DNA of 34,534 nt from Lachnospiraceae bacterium (GTDB lineage Bacteria > Bacillota > Clostridia > Lachnospirales > Lachnospiraceae). The notes under the pieces are model-generated. The model did not search any database, had not been told where the DNA came from, and saw nothing but the letters and a program-made list of their open reading frames with translations. The DNA lies in the NCBI GenBank assembly GCA_024687205.1, contig JAILES010000053.1, positions 1 to 34,534 on the forward strand, written 5' to 3'. The position numbers and the translations under genes are program-made. Of the stretch, positions 17,999 through 27,694 are shown one piece after another. The first letter of the stretch is position 1. Every line of letters starts with the position of its first letter.

Positions 17999-20773
17999 TT
18001 GAAGGGATATAAAAGATATCTTGCATGGCTGATGAGCATAATAATGGTTTTCGGGGAATTCGGAAGCCTTGGAGTAAGAGCTGAAGCTGAGGTAAACGAA
18101 GTAAATACAGAGTATGTTGAGGAGGAAACAAAGGAAGATGCCGGAGAACCGGTAGCCGAGGAAGCGGCTAATGATGTGGTCTGGAAAGTGCCTGCTGCTG
18201 ACTGGTATGAGGATTATGAATATCAGAAGGATGATGCGGGAAAGAAGATAATACTGAAAAAACCGGTAAAGACGCTTTCGGGTAATATAGTGGTACCGGG
18301 GGCGGCAAGGATCGGAACGGAGGATTACTCCGTGGTGATCGCACATAACGGCGGACTTGAACCGAGAGAGAGGAAAAACAATTCTTTCTGGTATGATACA
18401 GACAGTAATATTTCCGGTATCAAGCTTGAAAGCGGTGTGAGCTTTGCGGAAAATGACTGCTCACAGCTTTTTGCGGGCATGTTTGGAAAGCTTAAAGTCA
18501 TTGATATCAGTGCTGTTGACTTTTCGAAGGTCACTGATATGTCGGGGATGTTTTATTGCTGTACGTCCCTGGAAGAAATAAACTTAGGGGATTTCGATAC
18601 TTCAAAAGTGACAACGATGAAGTCTATGTTTGACCAGTGCGGAAGTCTTAAATCCATAGATGCGGCCAAATTTGAAACTTCAAATGTTACCGATATGTCA
18701 AGTATGTTCTGCGCTTGTAACAGTCTCGAAACCTTGGACGTGAGCGGTTTTGACACCTCGAAAGTTACGAATATGAACTATATGTTCAGCTGTAAGAAGG
18801 TAAAGATCCTTGATGTATCTCACTTTGATACTTCCAAGGTTACAAGCATGCAGGATATGTTTTCGTACTGTGAAGGACTTACAAGTATAGATGTGAGCGG
18901 GTTTAATACATCGGCAGTCACTGATATGTGGAGTCTGTTTTACAGCTGCAAAAATCTTGAGTCGATAGATATCACCACTTTTGATACATCAAAAGTTAAA
19001 GTTCTTTCACGCTTGTTTGCAAGATGCGAAAAACTCAAGTCCATAGACTTGAGCAAGCTTGATATGAGTTCCTGCGAAAGTATAGAAGGCATGTTTGAAG
19101 GCTGCGTAAATCTGGAGTCCGTGGATCTCAGCAAATTCAATACATCCAAAGTAAGCGATATGCATGAATTGTTTTGCGATTGCGAAAAACTTAAAGAGAT
19201 CGATCTGAGCGGTTTTGATACATCTCAGGTGATAACGATGGGCCGTATGTTCTGTGGCTGCTATAATCTTGAAACTTTAAAGCTTGGCAGCTTTGACACA
19301 TCGAATTGTAAAAACATGTATCAGATGTTTTCGGGCTGCAGAAAGCTGACCAAACTGGATGTCAGCGGTTTTAAGACTTCTAAAGTAACGGATATGTCAT
19401 CTATGTTTTCAGGCTGCCCGGGACTTACTGAGCTGGATGTGAGCAGGTTTGATACTTCAGCGGCAGAGAGCATGACATACATGTTTGAAGGATGCGAAGG
19501 ATTGGCTAAGCTTGAACTCAGGAATTTCGTCATATCCGAGAGCTGCCGTACATACGGAATGCTTCGTGACAGTGCCGAGAACATTTATCTGCCGTCCTGC
19601 TGGAAAAAGGATAAATATTATGATGAACAACCCGATGAGCTCAAGAACTGGGTGAGGATCAAAAAGATATATTTCTACGGCAGCAAAGAAGCCTGGGATA
19701 AACTGGGCTATGAGCAGGCCGATGGTGTGGAGATAATCTTTAACTATACCCAGGATATGCCTGAACCGCCTCTTGTTGTCGAAGAAGAAAAGACTGAAGA
19801 GGAAGAAGAGGAAGAGGAAAAAACAGAAGAGGAGCAGAGAGTCGAAGGCCCGTCTCCCATGAATCCGGTTCCTGTGATCGATAAGGATACAAAAGAGCTT
19901 TATCTTGTGAAAGGCCAGAAGTTCACCCTGCCCGAGGGAGAGTGGAAGAGCAGCAATACGAAGAAACTGAAGATCAGCAAAACCGGGCTGCTCACGGCAA
20001 AGAAAAAATCGGATACGCCGATAGTGCTTTCCAAGGGAGAGCAGAACATAAACGTTTATATCACCCAGCCGGTCATGGTCAAAAAGAGTTTCGGTATCGA
20101 GAGCGGCGGCGTAAGGCAGATAGATATCAATTATGACAAGGCACATCTGGGGATCAGATGGTATTCGGCTTCTCCGGATATAGCTGAGGTGGATGCTTCC
20201 GGAAAGCTTACCGCAAGATCAAAGGGGACGGCTGTCATAACCGCTTACATCAACGGCAGTGCCTATAAATGCAAGGTTAAGGTGAAGGAAAGCATTGCGG
20301 CAGCAGAGAGAAAGCTGCATCTTACCGTGGGAGACCCCAAAAGCCTCAAGATAAAGGGGCTTAAGAAGCCTGTATGGAATGTGAGTGACAACAGCATCGC
20401 TGTTTTTGAAAAGGGCAAGGTTAAAGCTCTTAAGGCCGGAGAGACAACACTTACGACGGAAAACAACGGAAAGAAGTATATAGTCCATGTATATGCCGAA
20501 GATCCGGTCCTTAGCGGAACAGGTATAACCAGTACAGGGAAAAACAAATACAGTCTGAACATAAAGCTTGGTGAGAAGCTGGGATTTAACTTTGCAAAGA
20601 TGGAGCAGACCGTGATATTTGCTTCAGGCAAGGGGGATATCGCCTTTGCGGACATAAATACCGGGGCTTTGGAGGGCTTCTACGGGTATATTCAGGCCAA
20701 TCATAAGGGTAAGGCAAAGCTTACCGCGAAGGTTAACGGTAAAAAGCTGACCATAAGCGTGAATGTCGAGTGA
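17999..20773 (+). CDS. BspA-like leucine-rich-repeat surface protein 2
   Basis: 924 residues, TTG start (AGGAG 10 nt upstream), 36 nt after deoD. Signal peptide K-G-Y-K-R-Y-L-A-W-L-M followed by a hydrophobic run to V-R-A-E-A. An N-terminal module with P-A-A-D-W-Y resembles the paralogue at 14595. Thirteen BspA/DUF285 repeats span about 173-509 (the fourth is one residue short), with many Cys, one per repeat in the M-F-x-x-C motif. An acidic Glu-rich linker near residues 595-620 separates them from a Lys-rich C-terminal region with a Big_2-like fold at about 698-765 (W-Y-S-A-S-P-D-I-A-E-V). No sorting signal or membrane anchor is visible. Probably secreted and surface associated; ligand unknown. 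No terminator hairpin follows before the next promoter. Confidence 0.9.
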   Translation: MKGYKRYLAWLMSIIMVFGEFGSLGVRAEAEVNEVNTEYVEEETKEDAGEPVAEEAANDVVWKVPAADWYEDYEYQKDDAGKKIILKKPVKTLSGNIVVPGAARIGTEDYSVVIAHNGGLEPRERKNNSFWYDTDSNISGIKLESGVSFAENDCSQLFAGMFGKLKVIDISAVDFSKVTDMSGMFYCCTSLEEINLGDFDTSKVTTMKSMFDQCGSLKSIDAAKFETSNVTDMSSMFCACNSLETLDVSGFDTSKVTNMNYMFSCKKVKILDVSHFDTSKVTSMQDMFSYCEGLTSIDVSGFNTSAVTDMWSLFYSCKNLESIDITTFDTSKVKVLSRLFARCEKLKSIDLSKLDMSSCESIEGMFEGCVNLESVDLSKFNTSKVSDMHELFCDCEKLKEIDLSGFDTSQVITMGRMFCGCYNLETLKLGSFDTSNCKNMYQMFSGCRKLTKLDVSGFKTSKVTDMSSMFSGCPGLTELDVSRFDTSAAESMTYMFEGCEGLAKLELRNFVISESCRTYGMLRDSAENIYLPSCWKKDKYYDEQPDELKNWVRIKKIYFYGSKEAWDKLGYEQADGVEIIFNYTQDMPEPPLVVEEEKTEEEEEEEEKTEEEQRVEGPSPMNPVPVIDKDTKELYLVKGQKFTLPEGEWKSSNTKKLKISKTGLLTAKKKSDTPIVLSKGEQNINVYITQPVMVKKSFGIESGGVRQIDINYDKAHLGIRWYSASPDIAEVDASGKLTARSKGTAVITAYINGSAYKCKVKVKESIAAAERKLHLTVGDPKSLKIKGLKKPVWNVSDNSIAVFEKGKVKALKAGETTLTTENNGKKYIVHVYAEDPVLSGTGITSTGKNKYSLNIKLGEKLGFNFAKMEQTVIFASGKGDIAFADINTGALEGFYGYIQANHKGKAKLTAKVNGKKLTISVNVE
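18515..19525 (+). repeat. 13 tandem 78-bp BspA/DUF285 coding repeats (protein 2)
   Basis: Thirteen units of about 26 codons with the pattern F-D-T-S-K-V-T-x-M, M-F-x-x-C, L-x-x-L-D-V-S. One unit (F-D-T-S-K-V-T-N-M...) has 25 codons. The count equals that of the paralogue at 15081, which suggests whole-gene duplication rather than independent expansion. Confidence 0.85.
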
Positions 20774-20802
20774 GATATTGTTAAAAAGTACCATTAATAC
20801 TA

Positions 20803-20831
20803 TTGATTTATATTGTGTTATTTAGTATAAT
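20803..20831 (+). promoter_or_regulatory. Promoter of the dynamin-like/peptidase/substrate-binding protein operon
   Basis: TTGATT (20803-20808), 17-nt spacer, TATAAT (20826-20831). The leader is about 50 nt to the ATG at 20888. Confidence 0.75.
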
Positions 20832-20887
20832 TTTTTAGTGGTTTATACAAAATATGCGCAAACTGCATCAACGAACGGGGGTTGTTC

Positions 20888-23416
20888 ATGAAGGAATTAA
20901 TGCTGATGTATCATCCTGTGAAAAAGGAGATACGCTTTCTGGGAAGATTCAAGGGAGAATTCGTTGAAATACCTTATGACGAGTGTCCCAGACTTGAGAA
21001 ATACGGACCCGGGTCCGGAGAGTTTCTGTTACAGAACCATGGAGAGAAGTTCTTTGACGATATCTGGGAACAGTTTTCGCGCGATACGGTAAGTCTTACC
21101 TTTAAGGGAACCAAGATCGATTACGAAGATATTCAGAGAAAGATCGATGATTATAACGAGACCAAGGGCAAGGAGATATTCAAGATCACCGATTATATCG
21201 AGCTTCCCAGTGTTTCAGTCATCTATGAAGAGATATCCAAATTCTGCGATGAGACCATAGGCAGTTTCGAAGACCAGCTGAAGAACAGCGAGGCGAGGGT
21301 CACCTTCCTCAGAAGGAAAGCACTTTTCGAAGAAAAGAGATCTTCACTTGACAAGGACGAGATCAACCTCTGCCTTGTAGGTACTTATTCCGCAGGTAAA
21401 TCCACATTCATAAATGCGATCATAGGAAAGAGGATACTTCCCGAGAGCATCAATTCCGAGACGGCTAAGATGTTCAAGATCAAGAATGAGAAGATCCCCC
21501 GTGTTTCCTTCTTTGTGAATACGACCAAAGATGCAAGACCGGATCTGATACAGATCATGTGGAACGGCGCCATAGACCAGTTCGAGATCTTAAGAGGTCT
21601 CGGCAATACCGATGAGCGCATGAGAGAGATGCTTGCAAAAGAGATAACTGCGGTTGCCCAGATGGGACTGAAGCAGCATGAGCAGCTCTGCAGGATACTC
21701 AAGAAACTCAACGATGTGCCGAACCATGAGCAGCAGGACGGCTCGGGATATGTAGGCGGTATCATCGAGGTAGGTTATCCCATACCTCTGTGCAAGAATA
21801 TCAACTTTACTTTCTTTGACACACCGGGTACCGATTCCAATGCAAGCGAGCATCTGCTGATACTTAAGGATGCGCTGCAGCAGCAGACCAACTCAATACT
21901 TATAGTCGTATACGAGCCTACCAAGATGGAAGGAACAGGTAACTCGGTTCTTTACAAGCTGATAGGCGGATTCAAGAATACCAAGAAGGACGAGGCAGGC
22001 GCTTCCATAGACCTTGACAGATCCTTCCATGTCATCAACCAGGCCGACACCAAGTCCAGCAAGGATCTGAAGCTTCTCAGAAACAAGAAGGTGCTGGTGA
22101 GCCTGAAAGAAGATGATAAGATCTACGATGAAGAAGACAGAGTCATCGATCTTGCGGAATCAAGACTTTTCTTCGTATCCGCGAAAGCAGGATATATAAG
22201 CAAGGCTATCGAGGGTGATGTGGATCTTGAAGACGAGCGTATGTGGCTCGCCAACCACAAGAACGAGATCAACAACGAGCCTTCGCTGGATCCCTTTACG
22301 GATAAGCCTACCGCTATTTCTTCGGACAGCGGTATGTTCTACAGATATGATAAGCTTGCAAATGCCGATTATGAAACCAAGCAGCTGATCGAAGACTGTG
22401 ACAACCAGCTCAAGGGCTGCGATACTTCATTGAACGGCGTCGTCAGAAGGATTTATATCAATTCCGGTCTCTATGCGATAGAGCAGGAGATCATCAAATA
22501 TGCGCAGAAATACGCACTGGCAGTTAAGGCAAAAGGCCTCTATGACGGTATTGAGGGACTTATCGAATTCGTTAAATCCGATTACGAAGCAATAGAGAGT
22601 CAGGCCAGAAAGTCCAAGGAGCAGATCGAGGAAAACATCAAGCTCATGAAGACTACGATGGTTGAGGATATCGAGCAGGCACATGCGACCTTCGTTGCAA
22701 GGATAACAGATGACAGTCTGGAAACCCAGGTTGATGAGATCAAGGAACTGGTCAAGGAAATAGAGAGACGCCAGGAAGCTGCAAGCCGTCAGGCAGATAA
22801 GATGCAGTGGATCGCACTGAAGCCTGAGATCTTCGAGAAGAAGAATACGATAATCATCAGTGAGCTGAACAGATATCTGCAGGAAATCGATGATTATTAC
22901 AAGCAGATCCGCGGAAGGATACTTGCTGCACAGGTGCAGGAGCTGAAGGGTATCATCGTTCAGAAGATCAAGGAATACAAGGGTATAGATGAAGGACTGA
23001 TCCGAAGGATCGCCAATATATCCGATACGGAGATCCCGCCTTCGGAGATCGGTGCGCTCAAGATGAACGATTACATCAATGAGCAGAAGGCCATACTTAT
23101 CTTCAATACCATGGATAAGAAGGCTTATAAGAGAGATCTGGAGAGAGCTTTCAATGCCCAGACAGTGGAGCAGTTCATAGCTTACAAAGAAGAGATCATC
23201 AAGGTTGCCGGACAGCGTACGGCTCAGATGGTTGAGGAGTTCAAGAACAACATCGATACCGTATCGGGATCCTTGGAACTGCTCATCAAGGATGAGACCA
23301 AGGCTATCGAGGAACAGAATAAGGCAAGAGATGTTCTTGAGATGATAGGCAAGAAAGACGAAGAGCTCAACAGGCGCATCTGGGCTGAGGAGAAGCCGGA
23401 GGAGAAGAAGGAATGA
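20888..23416 (+). CDS. Dynamin-family large GTPase
   Basis: 842 residues from ATG 20888 (GGGGG 6 nt upstream); an in-frame TTG at 20882 is less likely. After an N-terminal domain of about 150 residues comes a GTPase: P-loop G-T-Y-S-A-G-K-S-T (165-173), a Thr-containing switch I segment (N-S-E-T-A-K), G3 D311-T-P-G and a G4-like N-Q-A-D (384-387). Residues beyond 500 are predominantly helical and charged, with heptad-like Glu/Lys stretches, as in the stalk of bacterial dynamin-like proteins. No clear membrane helix or hydrophobic paddle is visible. Family members remodel or tether membranes; which membrane is unknown. The stop overlaps the next gene's start (ATGA), so it is coupled to an M3 peptidase. 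Confidence 0.82.
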   Translation: MKELMLMYHPVKKEIRFLGRFKGEFVEIPYDECPRLEKYGPGSGEFLLQNHGEKFFDDIWEQFSRDTVSLTFKGTKIDYEDIQRKIDDYNETKGKEIFKITDYIELPSVSVIYEEISKFCDETIGSFEDQLKNSEARVTFLRRKALFEEKRSSLDKDEINLCLVGTYSAGKSTFINAIIGKRILPESINSETAKMFKIKNEKIPRVSFFVNTTKDARPDLIQIMWNGAIDQFEILRGLGNTDERMREMLAKEITAVAQMGLKQHEQLCRILKKLNDVPNHEQQDGSGYVGGIIEVGYPIPLCKNINFTFFDTPGTDSNASEHLLILKDALQQQTNSILIVVYEPTKMEGTGNSVLYKLIGGFKNTKKDEAGASIDLDRSFHVINQADTKSSKDLKLLRNKKVLVSLKEDDKIYDEEDRVIDLAESRLFFVSAKAGYISKAIEGDVDLEDERMWLANHKNEINNEPSLDPFTDKPTAISSDSGMFYRYDKLANADYETKQLIEDCDNQLKGCDTSLNGVVRRIYINSGLYAIEQEIIKYAQKYALAVKAKGLYDGIEGLIEFVKSDYEAIESQARKSKEQIEENIKLMKTTMVEDIEQAHATFVARITDDSLETQVDEIKELVKEIERRQEAASRQADKMQWIALKPEIFEKKNTIIISELNRYLQEIDDYYKQIRGRILAAQVQELKGIIVQKIKEYKGIDEGLIRRIANISDTEIPPSEIGALKMNDYINEQKAILIFNTMDKKAYKRDLERAFNAQTVEQFIAYKEEIIKVAGQRTAQMVEEFKNNIDTVSGSLELLIKDETKAIEEQNKARDVLEMIGKKDEELNRRIWAEEKPEEKKE

Positions 23417-25083
23417 CATTTAACGAGATTCCCTATCAAAGGATAGAACTCGGTGAAATGAAAGAAAAAATGGCTGCCTTGAAAGAACGCTTTCAGGCAG
23501 CCGTCTGTGGTGAAGAGCAGTTTGAAGTCCATAAGGATCTCTATGTTCTTAAGGACCATATTCTGACGGAGCGTACCCTTTCGGAGATACGCAATTCGGT
23601 AAACACAAAAGATGAATTCTACGATGGCGAAGAGTCGTATTACAACGGCTTTGAGCCTGAGTTTGCGCTGGAACTGAAGGAATACGGCGAACTGATGCTG
23701 GATTCTCCTTACAGGGCTTATCTTGAGGAAAAGATAGGACCGGTGGCTTTCACCAATCTGGAACTGGATAAGAAAGCCTTCAGTGATGAAACCAAAGAAC
23801 TCAGAAAGGAAGAAAACGATCTTACTCTTTCTTATGAAAAGCTGATAGCTTCGGCTTCCATACCTTTTGAAGGTGAAGTATATAATCTCTCATTATTACG
23901 TCCCCATCTGACGGATGTTTCAAGAGATCACAGAAGAAAAGCCTGGAAGGCGATGGAAGGATATTTCTCGGGTGTGACCGGAGAGATAGATGATATCTAT
24001 GACAGGATGGTAAAGAACAGGACCGAGCAGGCGCGGATAATGGGTTATGACGATTACCGTGAGCTTGGTTATTACCGTATGCGTCGTAACAGCTACAACA
24101 GGGATATGGTCAGTACCTTCAGGGAAGCCGTGAAGAAATACTTTGTACCCCTTTCTCTGGAGATACATGAGAAAAGGCGTGAACGCATAGCTGTTGATGA
24201 ACTGCGCATCTATGATAATGATGTGTTCTTTGCTGACGGCAACCCGGCACCCTTCAACGATCCGGAAAGGATACTGAAGGCCGGAGCGCAGATGTATAAT
24301 GAGCTTTCGCCCGAGACCGGAGAGTTCTTTGAGTTCATGATGAAGAACGAACTCTTTGATGTGCTGGGAAGAAAGAACAAGAGGGCAGGCGGCTATATGA
24401 CCTATCTGCCTGATTATAAGTATCCCTTTGTCTTTGCCAATTTCAACGGGACCAGTTCGGATGTGGACGTGATCACACATGAGTGCGGACACGCTTTCCA
24501 GGGCTATCTTACGAGAAATGAGGAAATAAGGGAAGCCATCGACCTTACAATGGAGACAGCTGAGATACACTCCATGTCTATGGAATACTTTACCTATGGC
24601 TGGATGGACAGATTTTTCGGTGACAGAGCTTCCGATTATCTTAAGATGCATCTTGAGGATTCCATCATCTTCCTGCCTTACGGCTGCATGGTTGATGAGT
24701 TCCAGCATATAATATATGAGAAACCGGACATGACTCCGAAGCAGAGAAAAAACGTATGGCTGGAGCTGGAGGAAGTATACAGACCCTGGCTTAAATATGA
24801 CGGGGAAGGCTTCTTCTCGGAAGGCGGTTTCTGGCAGAAGCAGGGCCACATTTTCCACAGCCCCTTCTATTATATAGATTATGTGCTTGCCAGCGTCAGT
24901 GCCATGCAGTTCAAGATCCGCATGGACAAAGACTTTGAAGGCGCATGGAAAGATTACCTCAAACTCTGCAGACTTTCCGTTAAAAGACCTTATGAGGAAG
25001 AACTTAAGGAATGCGGCTTAAGATCGCCCTTTGATGAAGACTGCATTAAGTGGATCGCAGAAAGCATATACAGGAGAAAGTAA
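23413..25083 (+). CDS. M3-family oligoendopeptidase (PepF-like)
   Basis: 556 residues, ATG in an ATGA overlap. It is a cytosolic zinc metallopeptidase of the thimet/oligoendopeptidase F clan. The active site H356-E-C-G-H360 (H-E-x-x-H) is followed 24 residues later by E384 (T-A-E-I-H-S-M-S-M-E), the probable third zinc ligand. The C-terminal segment G-H-I-F-H-S-P-F-Y-Y-I-D-Y matches the substrate-binding His/Tyr motif of the family. There is no signal peptide. Length is close to PepF (about 560-600). It would cleave short peptides; the oligopeptide-type binding protein encoded directly downstream fits peptide uptake and breakdown (inference). Confidence 0.92.
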   Translation: MTFNEIPYQRIELGEMKEKMAALKERFQAAVCGEEQFEVHKDLYVLKDHILTERTLSEIRNSVNTKDEFYDGEESYYNGFEPEFALELKEYGELMLDSPYRAYLEEKIGPVAFTNLELDKKAFSDETKELRKEENDLTLSYEKLIASASIPFEGEVYNLSLLRPHLTDVSRDHRRKAWKAMEGYFSGVTGEIDDIYDRMVKNRTEQARIMGYDDYRELGYYRMRRNSYNRDMVSTFREAVKKYFVPLSLEIHEKRRERIAVDELRIYDNDVFFADGNPAPFNDPERILKAGAQMYNELSPETGEFFEFMMKNELFDVLGRKNKRAGGYMTYLPDYKYPFVFANFNGTSSDVDVITHECGHAFQGYLTRNEEIREAIDLTMETAEIHSMSMEYFTYGWMDRFFGDRASDYLKMHLEDSIIFLPYGCMVDEFQHIIYEKPDMTPKQRKNVWLELEEVYRPWLKYDGEGFFSEGGFWQKQGHIFHSPFYYIDYVLASVSAMQFKIRMDKDFEGAWKDYLKLCRLSVKRPYEEELKECGLRSPFDEDCIKWIAESIYRRK

Positions 25084-27456
25084 ATGAAAAAAAGAATATT
25101 GCCCTTGATCATGGCAGGCTGTATGGCCATGTCTGCCGGCTGCGGGGGAACGCAGACTACCGTGAGTGATGCAACGGAGAGCGGAACCGAAACTGCTGTT
25201 ACGGAGACAACGGAGAGTAAGCCGGAAGAGGAAAAAGAACTTGTATATAAACCGTTTGTGATCGGAACGGAATTTGACGGGGATTATAACCCGTTTTTTT
25301 CTGTGAGTGAGGGAGCTGATATATTAAATGAGCTGCTCAATGTACGTCTTCTCGAAAATGACAGGAGAGGAGCGATCATATATAAAGGTATCGAGGGAGA
25401 GAGCAGGAACTACAACGGTATCGACTACAGTTACAGCGGAATAGCCGACTGCGAAGTAAAAGAAGCCGAGGATGGCAGCGTTACTTACGGCTTCACGCTT
25501 AAAAGTGATGTATGCTTTTCAGATGGAGAGAAGCTTACGGCCGATGATCTGATCTTTACCTATTATGTATATTGCGATCCTTCCTATGACGGAGCTGCCG
25601 GAGTGGCAGAACTTCCGATAAAAGGACTGGAGGCATACCGGAACGGATCAAAGACCCTGCTTGACCTGCTGGTGGAGAAAGGCGAAGAAAATACGGATTT
25701 TGAACTTTTCAGCGAGAGTGAGCAGAAAAACTTCTTTGAAAAAGACCTGCCGGCAGCAGGTGCGGAGTTCGCACAGAGCATAGCCGATAATTGTATCGAA
25801 AAAGGCTTTGTGACCGAGATCGAGAAGATCGACAGCAATCCGATCGCCAATGCAATGGCAAACTGGGGATATGCTGCGGTAAATGATGACGAGAGCATCA
25901 CGGCTTATTATTCAAAGACACATTGGACCCTGGACGGCAGTGACGGTCCGGATGCAGCCGATTTCTTTAATGAGATGATGCTTAATTATAAGGGAAATAT
26001 CAGAAAACTTTCGGATTCGGAAAAAGCCGGTGCAGACCTTACGGATTTCCTGCCCGTAAAATACAGGAATACCATCGTAACCGGAGACAGTGCGGAGAGT
26101 ATCGAAGGCATAGTGAAAAAAAGCGACAGCTCGGTTGAAATCACACTTGAGAAGGCGGATGCCTCGGATCTTTATAAACTGAACTGCTATATACTGCCGC
26201 TTCACTTCTACGGTTCGGATTCGGATTTTAACGGAACAACAAAATTCGGCTTCGATAAAGGTGATCTCAGTGCCATAAGAGAGGCAAAGGAGCATGCAGG
26301 GGCAGGGCCTTATACGCTCAGCAGCTTTGAGGATGGTGTTTATTCGCTTGCGGCCAATGAGACTTATTACAAAGGAAAGCCACTTATCGAAGAGATACAG
26401 CTGTGCGGGCTGTCTGAAGATGAGCGCCTGACTGCGGTCAGCGACGGCTGTGTGGATGCGGTATGCTGCGGAGCTGATAAGGCTGTGATGGAGGAAGTGA
26501 AAAAAGCCAACGCGGGAGATACGGAAAGTGCCTATAAGCTGAAGGTAGTCATGGAGGATGCAGCTTCCTACGGATATATAGGAATGAATGTACAGAGAGT
26601 AAAGGTCGGAGCGGATCCCCTTTCGGAGGAATCCTGTTATTTAAGAAAGGCACTGGCAACCGTGCTTTCGGTATACAGGGAAGATGCAGTAAGAGCTTAT
26701 TACGGTGAAAGCGCAAGAGTGACCGAATATCCCGTAAGTGATATCAACAGCCTTATCACCGGGGATGATCCCGGCTACAGGGCTTATTCCACCGACAGTT
26801 CCGGCAAAGAACTGTATACGGAGAATATGAATGAAGATAACCGTACCGAAGCAGCACTGCGTGCGGCTCTTAAGTATTTCGAACTGGCAGGCTACAGCGT
26901 CAATGACGGTAAGCTGACAGCCGTGCCCATGGCAGGAGGAAGCCTTATGTTTGAGGCCCTGATCTCGGGCGGGGGTGAAGGTGATCATCCTTCCATGTAT
27001 ATACTGACTAAAGCAGCAGAGGCATTGAACACTATAGGCTTTGAACTCAAGGTGACGGATCTGGATGATCCCTACCGGCTGTGGACCAATATCGAAGGCG
27101 GCAAGGCAGACCTCTGGTGTGCGGCCTGGCCCTCGGGGATATATCCCGATATGTTTGATGTATATCACTCGGAAGGACGCAGTGCATATATGTACAGACT
27201 CTACGATAAGGAACTGGATGGGCTGATCAATGAAGCTGCTCTCGAAACAGACCCCGTAAAAAGGAATACTGTTTATAAGAATTGTTTGGATCATATCATC
27301 GGCCTTGCGGTTGAGGTTCCGGTGTACAGGAGGCAGGGGTGCAGCCTGTTTTCGGTGGAAAAAGTAGAAATTGAGAGCCTGCCGGCTGATCTGACCCCTT
27401 ATTACGACTATCTGAGAGAGATAGAAAGCTTGCAAATAAAGCCTTCGGCGTTATGA
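25084..27456 (+). CDS. ABC transporter substrate-binding lipoprotein, family 5 (peptide/nickel type)
   Basis: 790 residues, longer than the usual 500-600. ATG follows the peptidase stop directly. A lipoprotein signal peptide ends at M-S-A-G-C (C20), then a Thr/Glu-rich linker. Typical SBP_bac_5 blocks follow: D-G-D-Y-N-P-F-F, Y-G-F-T-L-K-S-D-V-C-F-S-D-G-E-K-L-T-A-D-D near residues 135-160, G-A-G-P-Y-T-L-S-S-F in the middle, and a late A-D-L-W-C-A-A-W-P-S-G segment. The extra length lies in an insertion after the D-D-L-I-F-T-Y-Y motif (about 175-340). No ABC permease or ATPase genes are adjacent, so it either feeds a transporter elsewhere or acts as a receptor. Pairing with the peptidase suggests peptide ligands. 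Confidence 0.85.
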   Translation: MKKRILPLIMAGCMAMSAGCGGTQTTVSDATESGTETAVTETTESKPEEEKELVYKPFVIGTEFDGDYNPFFSVSEGADILNELLNVRLLENDRRGAIIYKGIEGESRNYNGIDYSYSGIADCEVKEAEDGSVTYGFTLKSDVCFSDGEKLTADDLIFTYYVYCDPSYDGAAGVAELPIKGLEAYRNGSKTLLDLLVEKGEENTDFELFSESEQKNFFEKDLPAAGAEFAQSIADNCIEKGFVTEIEKIDSNPIANAMANWGYAAVNDDESITAYYSKTHWTLDGSDGPDAADFFNEMMLNYKGNIRKLSDSEKAGADLTDFLPVKYRNTIVTGDSAESIEGIVKKSDSSVEITLEKADASDLYKLNCYILPLHFYGSDSDFNGTTKFGFDKGDLSAIREAKEHAGAGPYTLSSFEDGVYSLAANETYYKGKPLIEEIQLCGLSEDERLTAVSDGCVDAVCCGADKAVMEEVKKANAGDTESAYKLKVVMEDAASYGYIGMNVQRVKVGADPLSEESCYLRKALATVLSVYREDAVRAYYGESARVTEYPVSDINSLITGDDPGYRAYSTDSSGKELYTENMNEDNRTEAALRAALKYFELAGYSVNDGKLTAVPMAGGSLMFEALISGGGEGDHPSMYILTKAAEALNTIGFELKVTDLDDPYRLWTNIEGGKADLWCAAWPSGIYPDMFDVYHSEGRSAYMYRLYDKELDGLINEAALETDPVKRNTVYKNCLDHIIGLAVEVPVYRRQGCSLFSVEKVEIESLPADLTPYYDYLREIESLQIKPSAL

Positions 27457-27628
27457 TAACGGAATATTGACAACATATCGGAAAACGGTAAACCCGGCAG
27501 TTGCTGTATGGCGGAAATGAACCGTAAATATATAAAATGTGAAATAAATATGCAATCGAGATATAATAAAACATAAAGCTGCAATAAAAATAAGCTGTAT
27601 AAGATGTTAAAAAGATTATGTGAACCAT

Positions 27629-27666
27629 CAAAAAGGCTCTGCCCACGTAATAGCGTGGCAGAGCCT
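27629..27666 (-). terminator. Terminator of the HD-domain gene, probably bidirectional
   Basis: AGGCTCTGCC(C)ACG (27634-27647) pairs with CGTGGCAGAGCCT (27654-27666), with one bulged C and loop TAATAG. On the minus strand the stem is followed by TTTTT; on the plus strand a T run comes 6 nt later. It therefore ends the minus-strand HD gene and may also end the operon arriving from 27456. The 177 nt between 27457 and 27633 are AT-rich with no coding frame; a lone TATAAT near 27560 has no good -35. Confidence 0.85.
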
Positions 27667-27694
27667 AATAATTTTTAATTAATATAATATAGAT

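Noticed and set aside
15081..19525. Tandem 78-bp periodicity as a CRISPR or satellite array
   Set aside because: The period is exactly 26 codons in frame with BspA-type protein repeats; the DNA units are not identical and have no spacers.
27457..27633. Small RNA gene between the binding-protein gene and the hairpin at 27634
   Set aside because: A TATAAT is present near 27560 but without a matching -35, and the terminator is best oriented for the minus-strand gene.
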